Of a stretch of DNA of 64,000 nt, positions 44,646 through 58,400 are shown one piece after another. The position numbers and the translations under genes were made by a program. Position 1 is the first letter of the stretch, and each line of letters opens with the position of its first letter. Source of the DNA: Paragorgia papillata (Eukaryota; Cnidaria; Anthozoa; Scleralcyonacea; Coralliidae); assembly GCA_035771165.1 (NCBI GenBank), contig JAWNZC010000337.1, forward strand, positions 1,476,501 through 1,540,500, in the 5' to 3' direction. The notes beneath the pieces were generated by a model, which ran no database searches, was not told the DNA's origin, and was given only the letters and a program-made list of their open reading frames with translations.

Positions 44646-44821
44646 GGTCGTTGCATGCCGGGAGCTTTATACTGTCACAGGTTATGTAAATATTCTCACA
44701 CTCCGCCAATTTTAATCGAGTTAAATGCCAAGTATGACTTGTAATATACCCAATTCGTCTGAATCAATCAGACATCACAATTAATTGTAAATACCCAATC
44801 CAGCGACAACCTCTGGGATGT

Positions 44822-44938
44822 AGAAAAGTGATCGCAACTAGAGCTGATCGCTTACGAGAGCTTAAAAATGGTCGTGGTGACTGGAGCTGCATGTCGCTTA
44901 CGAGAATGATTGGTCGCAAGGAGATCTTCAACTGTATA
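44822..44938. mobile_element. Truncated copy of the 22263-22752 pogo-like MITE
   Basis: Shares GATCGCAACTAGAGCTGATC, GCTTACGAGAGCTTAAAAA and the terminus AAGGAGATCTTCAACTGTA. The left end is missing. Confidence 0.7.
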
Positions 44939-44944
44939 CAGATT

Positions 44945-46355
44945 TAATACAAAACCAGCTGCCGTAGGTCTGTGGTCAGAGCACTGTCTGATATATGTGA
45001 GCCTTTTTTCAACTGGTCTCGGTTTGGTCTTAAAATGGTCTCACACTGGAAATATTCCGTAACCAAAAAATCCTAGAACATGCATTTAGTTTATTTTAAA
45101 TATCAAATATTTCTTCTAAAATGTAACAGCCAGGCAAGAGATTTTTTTAGAGTTTTCAATATATACTTTTTATATAGTAACAGCAAACGCAGCCTAGTCA
45201 AACAGGTCATTGTCGAATTGTCCCACCCACCCTTCACGTGGATGACATGCGTGTTCTTGCAATTGTCAAACCAGGACACCAGGTCAAAGCCTGAGATCAG
45301 ACACACTGGATTTATTTGTAACTATTAATGTTTGCTGCGACTTTAGAGCGAGACCGATTTGTAATTGCGATTTTATTTCAGTTTTTGAGCTAGGGGTCTG
45401 AGGTCTCTGATAAACGTTATTAAATTGATCTGTGCTATTACACATAAACTTTAAGCTGTTTGAGCGTGTTATCCGATGGACACTTCACGGGCCTTATATT
45501 TTTAAAACAAATATACTCGACCTTTAATATCAGCAACACCAGTATGATTACTAATAGAAGTAGGCTTTTGATAACGATAGCATTTTTTAGCCGGAGTTGT
45601 CTTTCTTATTGGTTTTTACAATTTCTGTTGTGCCGAAACTGTTTGGTAATCCTATGGCAATGATATGTTGTCGGAAATCTACTGGAACTTCAAAAGTTCA
45701 TTCACTATGTGGTGACGTTTGGCAGGAAGGCGACTTTGATTAATAAAATTGTGTTTGTGTTGCAAGTCATCATCAGATGCCTGTCACTATCTTAGCTACA
45801 CTAAAGTAAAGAATAGGATTGCAGATGATTTTAATAATCAGCGCGAGATTATTTTGAAATCTAACAATACATGTAATTTATGTAAATAAGCCTATAAACA
45901 GTTCGCAGTTGTAAATTCTATGGTTATTGTATTACTTCGCTGCTATGGCCGACATGTTATCGATGTGTCTAGAATAATATTGTGTTTCGTGGGGTATAAG
46001 GTAGGCGGTCTTAGCTCTGTATCGTTTCTAGGACGTCGATATTTTCTGATATCATCTCTTTCATTATCTTTTATGTTGCGTCGTGAGACAAATTCTTCCA
46101 CGGTAAAGAAATTAAACCACGCTGCGCATCTTCAGACATAAGAGCTAGCATTGTATTCCGACTGGCCCTGCATTGTCGTTGTCATCACAAGATGGAATAT
46201 GACCCTTCCGTTGAAGGATATCGGCATTAGATAATAATTGAAATTTGTCTCATATGTTAGAATAATAGGAAACGATCGCTGGGTGTTCGTTTTAGTCGAT
46301 AGCGTCTCTGCGCCTTGAAAGAGTCCTTTCCTGGCCGTTTCTCTGACGATTTTCT
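44945..46355. other. Gene-free stretch upstream of the WAP gene
   Basis: No repeat ends or exons recognised. The last few hundred bases should include the promoter of the 46362 exon, but I see no TATA box or CCAAT motif I would defend. Confidence 0.35.
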
Positions 46356-46361
46356 CCTGAA

Positions 46362-46431
46362 ATGGGCACGCGAACGCTATTACGTTACTGGTTGTTGGTA
46401 TTTGTAGTGACATCCTCTATTTGTTTCGCGC
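46362..46431 (+). CDS. WAP gene exon 1: signal peptide
   Basis: The ATG has G at -3 and +4. The frame reads MGTRTLLRYW and then a hydrophobic core LLVFVVTSSICFA, a textbook signal peptide with a likely cleavage after CFA. The donor is GCGC|GTAAGT, phase 1. Confidence 0.55.
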
Positions 46432-49400
46432 GTAAGTATTTAACAACAGTATGTTTGCTATATCGTATATATATAACTATATAGCTGTAAACGATCTTGA
46501 TTGACTCGAGTGTGTTGTAGGTTTTTGTATTTAGACTTTCCTAAATCCCATAAGTAATCAATCGTATTTGCTTCGCTTCGCTTTTGATATTTGCCCGCTT
46601 TTGACTTTGTGGTGAATTCAAATTCTTTGATGTCGCCTTTGGAATGGGCCATTTGCTCTCAATCAGGTTTGTTATCGGGGATCATGACAAACATTTTGGT
46701 TTCAATTTCGTTAATTAACGATAAGGGTCGATCGTAAATGTTTTTCCTTGATTGTCATTGCATTTATTTTGACTTCGCATTGTCATTTGAGTTGATCTGA
46801 TTGGACATTGAACGTTTTTACAAGAAAACAAGAAAATCGGCGACGAACTTCTAAGGCTTTATTAATTTTCTTTATAAAGTATAGACTGGTCTAGAATTTC
46901 TTTTGCCGCTGCTACTCCAAGGTGACATCACGCTTTCAAAGTAAACTGTAGTTATTGTGATACGTTTATTCATCTTAATGTTTTAACATAATTTCTTATG
47001 TCTTTCATGGCGAGCGCAAATTCTGACTGTGCTGCCCAGTGCGTCTCGAAGTTTTTCATTTTAGACAAATATCTAAAGCATGGCTTGGAGGTAATCTGAT
47101 ATGTCCGTTATTACAATTTCAAGCACTTGCCTTAACCTGGTTTCTGTTCGTTTTCTTCTTTGATTGGTTTTTGTTGGCGCTAGAATAATGTTATCCAAAC
47201 ATTGTCATTCATCAAATTTGCTTTAATTAAAATTTACGTAGAGTGAGCCTATATTGAATTATTCATTTCCATAAATAACTGTTCTAGACGAATACCCACC
47301 AGAAGTTATCGATACTCAAGAAACTGTTTTTATCGGTACGAAACTTACTATATAGCCAATGAGATACTGTCTATTTCCTAGGTTTTCGGTATTAAACCTA
47401 ACAAACTTTATACGGTTTTCCCCATATGGTTTATTCTACAATTTACAAATCATTAATTTAGACCATTAGCACATAATGAAAGATGATAACATGCTGATTT
47501 CTGCTTCCTTCTTCGGGTTAATAGTTATACAAGGTCTCTTTGTGCGTCAAACTCGCAACCTTTGCCGAGGTTTCGAGATGCCGGCGTTGCGCACGCCAAC
47601 GGTTTATATTCAGATTCAATTATGGTTATTTTTGTGGGCGTTACTGACAGATAACGTACAGGTTGTTAGTGTCAAAAGCACTTTTTCAAGATAAAAGTTC
47701 ATACTATGAATACTGATATGTTTTAACAAAAAATGTAGCATAATAAATCTAAAGATTAGGAATCCTGACGTCTACTCAGCCATTTTGAGTGACGTCTAAT
47801 CATTTATATTTTAAGTTATTAAATGGTTCAGCAACGTTTCTGTTCATGCAAAAAAATCTCACAGTATATTTCACATAATTTATTTCGACATTAGTTGCGT
47901 TTCCAACCAGTGGTGCCAGCCGTCAGACCAACGTTCAGACTGTGCTGTCTAATTGTTATAGTTGAAACACGATAGTCGATAAGTTTGGGTAGTGCTTTTC
48001 ACGCAATCTGATTGGTTCCTCTAGCTCGGGATATCCTGCACTATTCACCTGCGGGCAAAACAAAATGGCGGACAGTTTTGCTTTATGTTTACCGAAGCAG
48101 GAGATTTTGTTAATAAACAAGGCTGGTGTAGTAGAATAACGAGAAAAGTCAACAAAATTAGGTAGAAGAGTGTCCACAGGTATGTTTCTTTACAATTTTC
48201 TAGCCATTAATGTATTCAAAAGTTGTAAAAACTGTTTTGTCGACAAATATTGAGTACGCCAAGTGTCTTGTATAAAATACCGAAAAATATAAGAATGTTA
48301 AACTTGTTATTTCATTTATGAGGTATATGCTAAAACAATTGTCGGTGAATAGTCGCACAAGCTGTTACAGACCTGCAAGCAAATTGTAATTTACAAGGCT
48401 GTTCAACAGGCTGTCACCGTCATGTGTTCGCACTGGCTGTCCCAGTCTGTTAAAATGTCTGTAACAGGTTGGACAACTTGTATCAAGGCTGATGACACCA
48501 ACAGACTGATGACAAGTTGTTTCAACAACCTGTTACCGCACTTCACTCAACAAGTTGTTAACAGGTTGATGCTAACAAGGTTGTAGCAGCTTCTTGAATG
48601 AACAGCATTGTTACAACTTGTTCCCAGCCTTGCTACAAGCCTGTTGCGAACACATCCTGTTGACAAGCTGTGAGATTTTTACCTGTGTAGCTATGACACG
48701 GCTGATTTCATTTGCTCCAAATTTTTCAGTCTCAGAGTAGTGCCATTTTCTCGATACCAGCTCGATCTTGTAAATGGAAAGTGCCATTAGTGTCACATAG
48801 CAGGCATTTCTGACATTTCGTGATTCATAGTTCTTTCTTGAAACTGACAATACTAATTTGGACTATTACAACATTTGCTTCGAGAAACTGCAGTGCATCT
48901 CAACAATTAAATGAAGAGTCATAAAGTAGACTAGAACAGAAATAAATTTGAAATTGGTTTTACTAACATTTTGTTGCATCCACTAACATCGATTTCTGTG
49001 TATTTGATTGTCATTCTGGTGTATGGGATCATTTCTGATTCGATTGGTGTCTGATTCGATTGGTGAACTGCAAAACGCCACATACATCCAAATGACAATT
49101 GCATACAAAAATTGTACCACACAAATAAAATAAACTTGAAATATTATAATAATTGAATCTCTATGAAAGACGTTTTAACTACATGGTGCGTAATGCCTAA
49201 CTAGCAAGGAAGGCACTAGAGGCACTGATCTGGGACAGCACTGACATTGGGTGACCGATATAAGATGATGGTTTATGGGTCCTTTCTTTCATAATAGTAA
49301 CTGCTGACCTTAATCTAATAAATTAATTTATAACTGGATGGATCGGACTGCGGGCGCGATTGAGCCCACAGTCAATAAACATATTTATGATAAACATTAA

Positions 49401-52400
49401 TCATATTGATCAGAATAGGGTCAGCGGTCATACCATGAGAAAAAATACCGTATTTTCCGCTATGTCAGTCTGGTCACTTTGTGGGACGAGACCTGCTGTC
49501 CAGTTATATATAATTTAACTGCAAAAATGTTCGGACTTATAACTTTCGGACAATAAATTTCGGTCAAAAAACTTTCGGACGATTTTTCGGTACATTTCGA
49601 ACGTTTTCTCTTGAAATTTTGGACGCAACACTCCGAGACAATACAACGTGTACATAATGTTGAATTATTGAACACTGTTAAGAGAGTAAACAGCCTAAAC
49701 TAGTACATTCTAGCTATCAAAATACTCTTCCTTGGGTTTTTGGACCAACAAACTAAACAGTTCTAAAGTAATATATAATTAATTATGAAATAATATATAG
49801 CAAAGTGAACGCCGTCGTTCGTTCTACACAAGACGTCATTGAGAGCATTTTCACGTTCTTGAGACGACGGGAACTTCTAGAACGTTGAGGCTTGTCGTCG
49901 TTGTTTTACAACAATGAGACATACTTTTAAAGTAGACTGAATCACTGAAACTTGTATTTTAAGAGGGATAATTTCATTACATTACAATATAACTGAAATA
50001 AAGGAATAAAGATGAAATTTAAGCTTATAAGCTAACAGTTTAGATATGTGATTATGCATAGCCTTTGTTTTGGGTAAAAAAAGTCTTTTCAAAGAATACG
50101 CGGTTCAGTAGTTCTGTATTGTATTCCTGTTCTTCCGGTCACCGTCCGTGTCTCGAAAACGCCTAATATGCTTAAGCTCTCTAATACCTATCCTGCAGCC
50201 AAGAAGCCAAAATGCGTCTTTCCCAAAAGGTCACGTGAACTCGATTTTCTTAAAAAGTATCTATGGAATTGTAATTCTAGCAAAAGCATACAGCACGGTG
50301 TTTTAAGTAAAAGTTCGAAATCTTGGTTTCTAAAACGTGCATTGTCTTAAAGCAAACGGTAATATTGTATCTGCTCACGTGACTAGAATACGTTTTTATG
50401 CATTTAGAAATCATCTTCTCATTGCTAAAGCGTTTTTTGCATTGAGAATGAGGAAACATGTAAGGAAACTGTTTGGTATTGCTTTTGTCAAGTTTTAGCC
50501 GGAATTGTAGCGTTTCGCGTTATCTACAAAAACAAAATGTATTTTGATCATGCTAAATGTTATTTATTTCTGTGAAAACCTGCACGATATCAAATCCTCT
50601 GTTTACTTGTTTCTTCTCGTCCGAGTGTAATAATTTGCTTCTAAAGAAGGTTTTGTAAATGGTAAAAATTTACTCTAGTCGCTTGACCAGTTACTATACT
50701 GCCGTTCTTTATACGCGAGTTGCACGATCATGCGCACGCATCATTTTGGCGGGCGACAGGCATAATTTTGGCGGGCTACATGCACAACAAATGTGGTAAA
50801 TGCAAGAAATTCGACAATTTCTGAAGATATATATTAGCATCAGGAACTATTTCTATCTTTAAAAATAATTAAATTTCGTTTAGTATTGGGCCACGTTTTT
50901 ATGCATGTGGCCCATCAAAATGATGCGCGCAAAACTGGCCTATAAGGTAATGCAAGTTTTGAAAACAAAATTGCGTATTCTTACTGAAACCACCAACATG
51001 TATCCGTTTTCTAGGATTATAATGTCACACGTACTATTTGAGCAACTATACTGAGCTATATATAACGATGTCAAAGATGTCAACTATGAGATCAAAGTTT
51101 GACTTTTGGCCATGCATTGTTGTATGATATGGAAAAGGGGATTGGATCAAATTTATAGCGGCGCCATGTTGAATTCGCAATGCATTGTGGTCTATCCAAG
51201 TTAACACGCTCTTAAGGTGATTACGTAGTGTGGAGACACGATGCGGTAAATTTGTCACTTTCGTGGCAACAATGTCTAAATACAATTGTTGTGATAATGG
51301 TAAAAGCAATAGTACTCGGTCTTATATAATGATGATACATTAGTCACAATTCTATCCTTAAGTTTATATATATATCGCAGAATTGTCGTTTTTATCGATA
51401 ACGTCGATAGCATTTAGACATATAGGTCAGTGTTGATAACCGCAACGCAAAAGAAGTCCGGACTAGTTACATCATGTAAGTATTGTTCGAGCAATAATAC
51501 GAAATCATTTTTCTGTGAATACCACAATTTATAATCTACCCCCTTTGTAGAGGTAATCAGATTAGTTCATTAATATGGGATTTTGAATCCTTTTAATTAA
51601 ATCATCTTAAATTATAAAGGAGATAATTCTCTTTTTAAAATTCGTTTGTCAATCATTTCTTTTTTTTTAAATCGTTCGCGTCTGTGGAGTTCTATTTCTT
51701 AAATCTACACGAAATACGCCAGAATAAAATATAAAGCTTTTCCCCCTAAAGAACAGAAAAGATTAAAGTTTTATAAACGTTAGAGTTTTATTTGCTAGTA
51801 AGTACACCCATGAAAATTTCCTGAACTTCATGCCAATGGAAAGTGCTTGGTTTCCACTTGATCGCATCAGTGTCGTGGCGGTCGCGGAAAAGACGACCAA
51901 ACACTACTAGAGATGAGCCGATTACGAAAATTGCCGATTATTATTATTATTACTGAAGCCGATTATTTGGTGGCCGATTAATACAAATAATCGACCGATT
52001 AATTGGCATATGCCGATTAGTGCTACGTTGTTGGTTACCAGTCCCTGCGCAGTTTCGCAATGTTGTTGCAAGCAAGATGTTTGAAATATACCCTCCAGAA
52101 ATGTTTCGTGATGATTAATTTTGAGTGTTTTGAGAATCAATTTCGGTATGCGCTACACTATTATCAGAGAAAACTTGCAAGAAAAATTCTTCCCAACTTT
52201 GTTTTGAATCTCGGATCCACTATCGTAGTCAAAACGTAATCGTTGCTGTGAAAGGTTGTTTGAAATCTAAGGCAGAGTTCAACTCGTCGCGCATTGTACG
52301 AACACCAGGCCATCTTTTCGCCGTCATCTCTGCTTAAGAATTTCTGCATTGTTTCCGAAGTTGGCGACAAACATTGCAACTTTGTTTTGATGCTCGCTAT

Positions 52401-55400
52401 TTGGTCGGCTGCTATGCGTAACGAATTTGCGAAGTTCGTAAACTTTGTGGAAAACATCTGAAATAACAAACGAACTTCGGAATTCTTCCGTCAAGAGTTA
52501 TGTGAAACGTTCTGTAATCATTGCGAAATAAGAACTATTGTGTGGTTTGGACTTATGCAGTTACGGACTTGTGCTCAATGTGTTTGCGTTGTTCATGAAA
52601 AGCTTCATTTAAGACATGCACCGATAATTTTTCCGATTATTACACAATAATCGGCCGATTACCGATAATTTTAAATTGGCCGATTAATCGGCTTTGCAGA
52701 TATATTAGTTTCCGATTAATCGGCTCATCTCTAAACACTACTATAACTTTACATGTATAATTATTTGTGATCGTCAGCGACCGTTAAAGGTAGATATAGT
52801 AACGGAGTTGTAGAGATAGAGTTGGGTTCCATCTCAGCCACCGTAAAGGCAGTGTAAAGGCATCTGTCATTAAAGAATGCGTTAAAAGTTGAAAATCGAA
52901 ACCTATAATGCTAAATTACATTTTTACGAGGTTAAGTTTTGTCACTGGTAATGACTTGAGTGATGAAAAACACACACACATAGCGAGAATGTAGAGTCAG
53001 TGACTCAGTGAGTTCCTTCCTCTTGTTAAACTACCTATGCTTGCGAACAGTTTTGCGACCCAGATTGAAAGACCTAGCTAGGTAAGATTAGTTTGGAGAA
53101 ACTTTACCACTCAGTGCCGGCACCATTACAACCAGGTGTATATAACAACATTTCACAACACATGTGCACCATTCCGCAACACTTTGCTTTCGTAATCCGT
53201 ACCAAACTTTTGCTACTAAATGAAGTTTAGAGTAATATTCCAAGGTTATTAATTTAACTCTTGGGGGTCTATTTAGACGTACCTTTTGCTGAGTGATATT
53301 TCGTAACGTAAACTTAATGTGATGTCTTATTTTGTTGCTTTCACTTGCATAAAATCCTCTGACTTTATGCAAAATTAGATGCAAAAAGACTACGTACACG
53401 TAAGCGTCTAAGGTATAATCCAGTTGATTAAAGCTACAGTTGCCTTGCATGGGAATGATAAAGTTTAGTTTGTATCAGCCAGACAAGCTTTCTGAATTTA
53501 TGCCGTCGTTATAGCTATAGAAAATTCCTCAGTTTGCCATCAATTAATTTTTTTTTATTAAAGTCAAATGCGTTCAATAAAAAAAGGTGTGTTGGTGGTA
53601 ATGTTATTATGGAAAATACGCCATTTGTATGGCGGGGCCATGTAACTGCAGGGAGCATTTCCGAGCTTTTTTGTTTGGTATCGTAGTTTGAAAGAAGAAT
53701 TTGCGAGGGAACATATGGAAGATATGTTATTATTTTTCAAATTCTTGATGTATTCATTAGCAATCGCAGACTTTTCTGTTTTCACACGGTGTAACCGACG
53801 TCGCTGTTTTTAGTGTCGTTTTAAAATAAGTGTTTGCTAGCCGCAACAAACTAACGCCGTAACGCGGCCATAAAAAGTTACACACGGTAAATATTGTAGA
53901 TGTATGTTTGCTCGTCTAGGTTAGCGTATAGTCAAGAGAGATTGTTGTTGTTGTATATATGGATGACTGGAAACAATGACATATTTTGATCAGATAAATT
54001 TTAATTAAGAATGAAGAGCTATAAGCTACTGTAGGTTTAATATGCTCAGGGTGGATATAAAAATACAAAAAAAAAATCTAAATAACTTCCGCACGGATTT
54101 CGGACGCGTGAACTCTTATTTACTGAATCAACTTTTCCTGCTGAGAAACAAAGTTAAGCATAAATAGACTGTACTGTAACTCTGTTGGACAAAGTCGCGG
54201 GTTCGAATTCCACCTCATCGGTCAGAGTACCAAGTTCACTGCCCTATATATACTGGCAACATATTTAATTAATTTATATTTCATATATTGTTGCCAAATA
54301 TTTCAAATTTCTACCTGCAATGAATGTTTCGTCGGTCAAATCTAGCACCTAGGTTAGTAGTTGGTCTAATTAGCAATTATTTTCAAAATACAACGATAAT
54401 TATGAACTAAACATTCAACTATAGCGCAAATAGAAGTATAGGCATTTCATAAAATGTATTAATAACTGATTGTTTTATATGTGCTAATTCGATTTCTTCA
54501 GTGATCAGTTGTCGCTAATCACCTTCGCATGAAAACTCACATTTTCCTAAATGCAGCAACAAGAATGTATTGTCAATGGCGTTTTTTATTCTCAAGATTT
54601 GTATTTTATATTTATATGTATATATGATTGCTCTGGAATTGTGAGATTTTACAAGGGAAAATAATTGTTAATATACAGTGTGTATAAAAAAAATTCGAAC
54701 CCTTAGAAAATGAATTAGCATTCTTTTCAAACAACCTATTGTAGTAGTTTGAAAGCCCTAAGCACTTCGCTGAACCCACAGATGCGTAAAACACACGGTC
54801 TTATACACCTGGGAAATTAAGATAACTTGAAGTGTATGCATGGTGAAAGTATTTAAAAGCTTTTTCGCTTCGTTTAACTTATGTGCTGATTAATTTATAA
54901 CGCAGCGCTTTAGGGCTTTCAAACTACTACAATAGGTTGTTTGAAAAGAATGCTAATTCATTTTCTAAGGGTTCGAATTTTTTTGATACACACTGTATAG
55001 TTTATGATGACTTAGCAAAAATTTAAGCGAACGTATATAAGAACCCTTTAAAGCTATACCGCTACTGGAGTTAATATCCCGTAGATAGTAAACAAATGAA
55101 ATATACAATTTTCACTCGTCTAGTCCAGTCGTCTCTGGAAAATCTACATCTATCGGTTATTATCCACATTGCTGCCTAGGATGCATGTCTGAGGGTTCTC
55201 CCTTTGACGAGAAAAATCGTCTGGCGTTCGACTGACTAAGACAATAAAGTAGCCGTTTTAATATTGCCAGAATAAGTTTTTCAGTTAAAAAGCTGCATGC
55301 ATCGGATGTTTTCGTAATCTGATTTGATGTGGGTATTTCCTGTTTGAAATACCTATTTGAAGATTGCAACAAAACAAATAGCAAAAACTATAACTATATG

Positions 55401-58400
55401 ACATAGCGCATTTTAATTGTTTTATTGATTCAAGTCGTCCCTTTTTTCCCAACCTACACTTCTAGTGGCACAATGCGTATTATTCTATAAGTCTTGCTCA
55501 AATACTCAATAATTGGATGCCTGGGCGAAGTCAAAGGGAGTCATTAAAACATCACCACTCCACCAGACGTTTTAATTGTCAATTATAAGATTTATCAAAC
55601 ACACATTATTAAACCATCTCACATCTAGGTGTTACATCAATTTTTATGACGCTTTATAAACACGATGCCCTTGATTAACCTCAAGCTGTTGCATCGGGAT
55701 TGATTTTTTATGGGCATAGTTGAACCAGGAAAGTTCAAGGTGATTCCTTTACAAGAATTTAAAATGAGCCACTTTTTGAGTGATCTTATTTCAACAAATT
55801 AACCTTTAAAAATTTTGGACCTCCGACCACAGATTTTTGGGCAGGCATGTGTGGGCATAAGCCACATTTAGCGCGCTGTCTCTCAACGCTGATGTCTGTC
55901 GCCGAAGTTAAGCCTGACTGAGACTCACGCAAGTACTGTTGTTGGTTCTTTCGAGTGTTCTCCGGTTTTCTTCCTTCCTTAACATCAACACAGTGTCCCA
56001 TTTTAGGTCTACGAGCTAAATACATTAACTCTTAATGAACTTTTTAGGATTCAGTAATAGCTAATCTATACCGTATGTGGTTTATTGGCTCCTGTCATGG
56101 CGTGTCTCATTGACAAGTTAACAAGGAGCCTTAATAAAATTACAAATGCGTATCACGATCAGAACGCTGCATGGTGTGATTTCCGATTGTTGTCGTCTCA
56201 CATTTTTACACCAAAAATTTTCAAGCATCATTTCAACTTAGGGGCAGGGGTCGTGTTGTTGTTTCGTACTATGTTCTATTATTATTGTACATTAAGTACA
56301 ATACATTATTTTTTAAACTTATTGACCGAGGGCTAAGTAGACTAACCAAACGAGGTTAATAAGGTTTTTATTATATGGCTCAAGTTTTTTAATTTTCATT
56401 CAATGTCGAGAGTACAAGCAGCGAAGACTGAAGAAACTGACTTACAACAAAAACCGAATACAACCAAAACACATCCAGTCATCCTAATACTGTCGTATTT
56501 AAGTTCCCGTAGCAAGAAATATTCATTTTACGCGATATCGGAATACCATCTTAGCTTGACTTACCTAATTTTCTTATTTCGTTTAACAATTTTTGTGTTT
56601 ATACTAACTACTTATTGACCGAGCGTGAGGTCTGTACTAGTGAAATATCGGACCAATATTTTTTTAAAAACAGAGGTCCGATATTTCACTAGTACAGACC
56701 GAACAAGCGAAGTCAATAAGTAGTTTATTATATGGCCATAAATGTTGTGAACGTTCTGTGAAAATTCGTCACTCGACCCTTGAATAAAAAATCATCTGAA
56801 ATTCTAATACCTGTGAGAAGTAAATGTTATATTATTACGAACAATGTTACGAACATTTTGGACATTTTAAAAACTTTCACAAAACGTGGAAACTCGAACT
56901 ATAAATCAAATGAAAGCTTATAACATTTCTATATAACAACATACCTGCACGATATATTTCAACAATGAGTAGTTCTGAAATTATAATCCATCTTGTTGCA
57001 TATTGACATGACTGCCATTTTGTTTATAAAACTTACTGTCCCGAACGGCAGATTCCGCTCTGAGCGGGCGGATACGGGCAATATCCGACCGCTTATGAAC
57101 CAATCAAATTACAGGATTTCCATTTGCGGACCTCTCAGCGCTGCTGCCATATAATAATGATTCGTAATGACCACTCAGGAGCTAATCAGATTGCGGGAAA
57201 GTCGCCTTAAGACCACTCATGTGACGTGTAATAAATATAGATATGTATGACCCTCGTTACGTCGCAAGACGATTGGCCATTTAATAAATAATGACACTAT
57301 TGAATGAAATATTAATCCTCGATATTTACAAGTAAAAAAGTATAAGTAAAAAAGTGCTTTTCCGAGAAAAGTAATTTCGAAAATTTTAGCAAAAAACAGT
57401 AAAATATAAAATGAGATTTAGAATTAATGGTAGTTTTTATTTATTTTTCTCTCAGCTGCCTCATCCAACAATAGCAAGAAGTGCAAGCCTGGGAGATGTC
57501 CTGCTTTTAAAGCTGGTAGGATTTGCCCAGAACCGTTTGATATTCACGATGAATGTTTTAGTGATTTTGACTGTTCTGGTAACAGCAAGTGTTGTTCTGA
57601 TGGTTGTGAGTTAAAATGTTTGCTTCCAGCATCAGGTGAGAATTTTTAAATACATTCTTTACTTTAAAAATACATAACAGTTAACACTGTTGTAGAATAA
57701 TTAATAAAGAAGCGTACCCGTGTTCGCGAAACACATTATAGGTAGAAGTTGCAGACATTTAGGTAGAACCTGCGTAGCGTTCTGCAGCTTTACGTAAAAT
57801 AGGATTTTCGAAGTAATGTTTAAAGTGGTTCTCTGATGAAAATAATGTTGGCAATGTTTTTGCATAATCCTAAAGATATTATGGTAGTTAGTAATCGTAC
57901 AAAGTTTCCTTTCAAAATTCGTTGAAGAAAAGGTGATATTTTACGTATGAAGTTTGTATTTTAAAGCGCCGCCATTGAGCTTGAGAAGAATGAGTCGAGG
58001 AAGCTTATGACATCATAGACTCAATAAGAACAACGACCCTTTTGTTGACAAAAACAATGAACTTTCGTTTTTGTTGAGTCTATGACGTCAAAGTTCTCCT
58101 CAACTCATTCTTCTCAAACACGGCTAATTTAACGGCGGCGCTCCAAAATACAAACTTCACACGTAAAATACAACTTTGTTTTTGAGAAGTTCGAAATGAA
58201 ACTTCGCACAATTACCAACTATCATAATATCTTTAATATTATACAGAAACATTACCAATACTATTTTCATAAGAGAACCACTGTATTGTATCAGGTTTAA
58301 AAATTCGCGCGCGCATGCAACTTAGAAAACTTTCCGCTATTGGTTGTTTTTGCTTTTATTCATTCAATTGAAAGTAACGGTGACAATTTTAGATAAAATT

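Larger units (their letters stand above)
47340..51905. other. Intron of the WAP gene, first part
   Basis: Besides the repeats listed separately, it holds a CCAAT/AAAATGGCGGAC module (48005-48075). There is a motif-repeat patch at 49520-49620 where TTCGGAC or TTTCGGTC recurs about five times. No further exon with WAP-like cysteine spacing was found. Confidence 0.4.

Noticed and set aside
44276..44656. 126-codon minus ORF
   Set aside because: Its start lies in a palindromic Mutator-like element and no family resemblance was found.
49800..49890. Heat-shock-element-like GAACTTCTAGAAC
   Set aside because: The GAA and TTC units are spaced by one base instead of two, so the HSF consensus is not met.
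53088..53450. 120-codon minus ORF
   Set aside because: No motif, and no neighbouring exon. Length is within chance for AT-rich DNA.
55786..56025. 79-codon minus ORF with a CGLC motif
   Set aside because: It vaguely recalls repeat-associated ORFs of cnidarians, but nothing firm supports it.
57411..57614. 67-codon + frame over WAP exon 3
   Set aside because: It is in the wrong register. The WAP cysteines are read one frame over.
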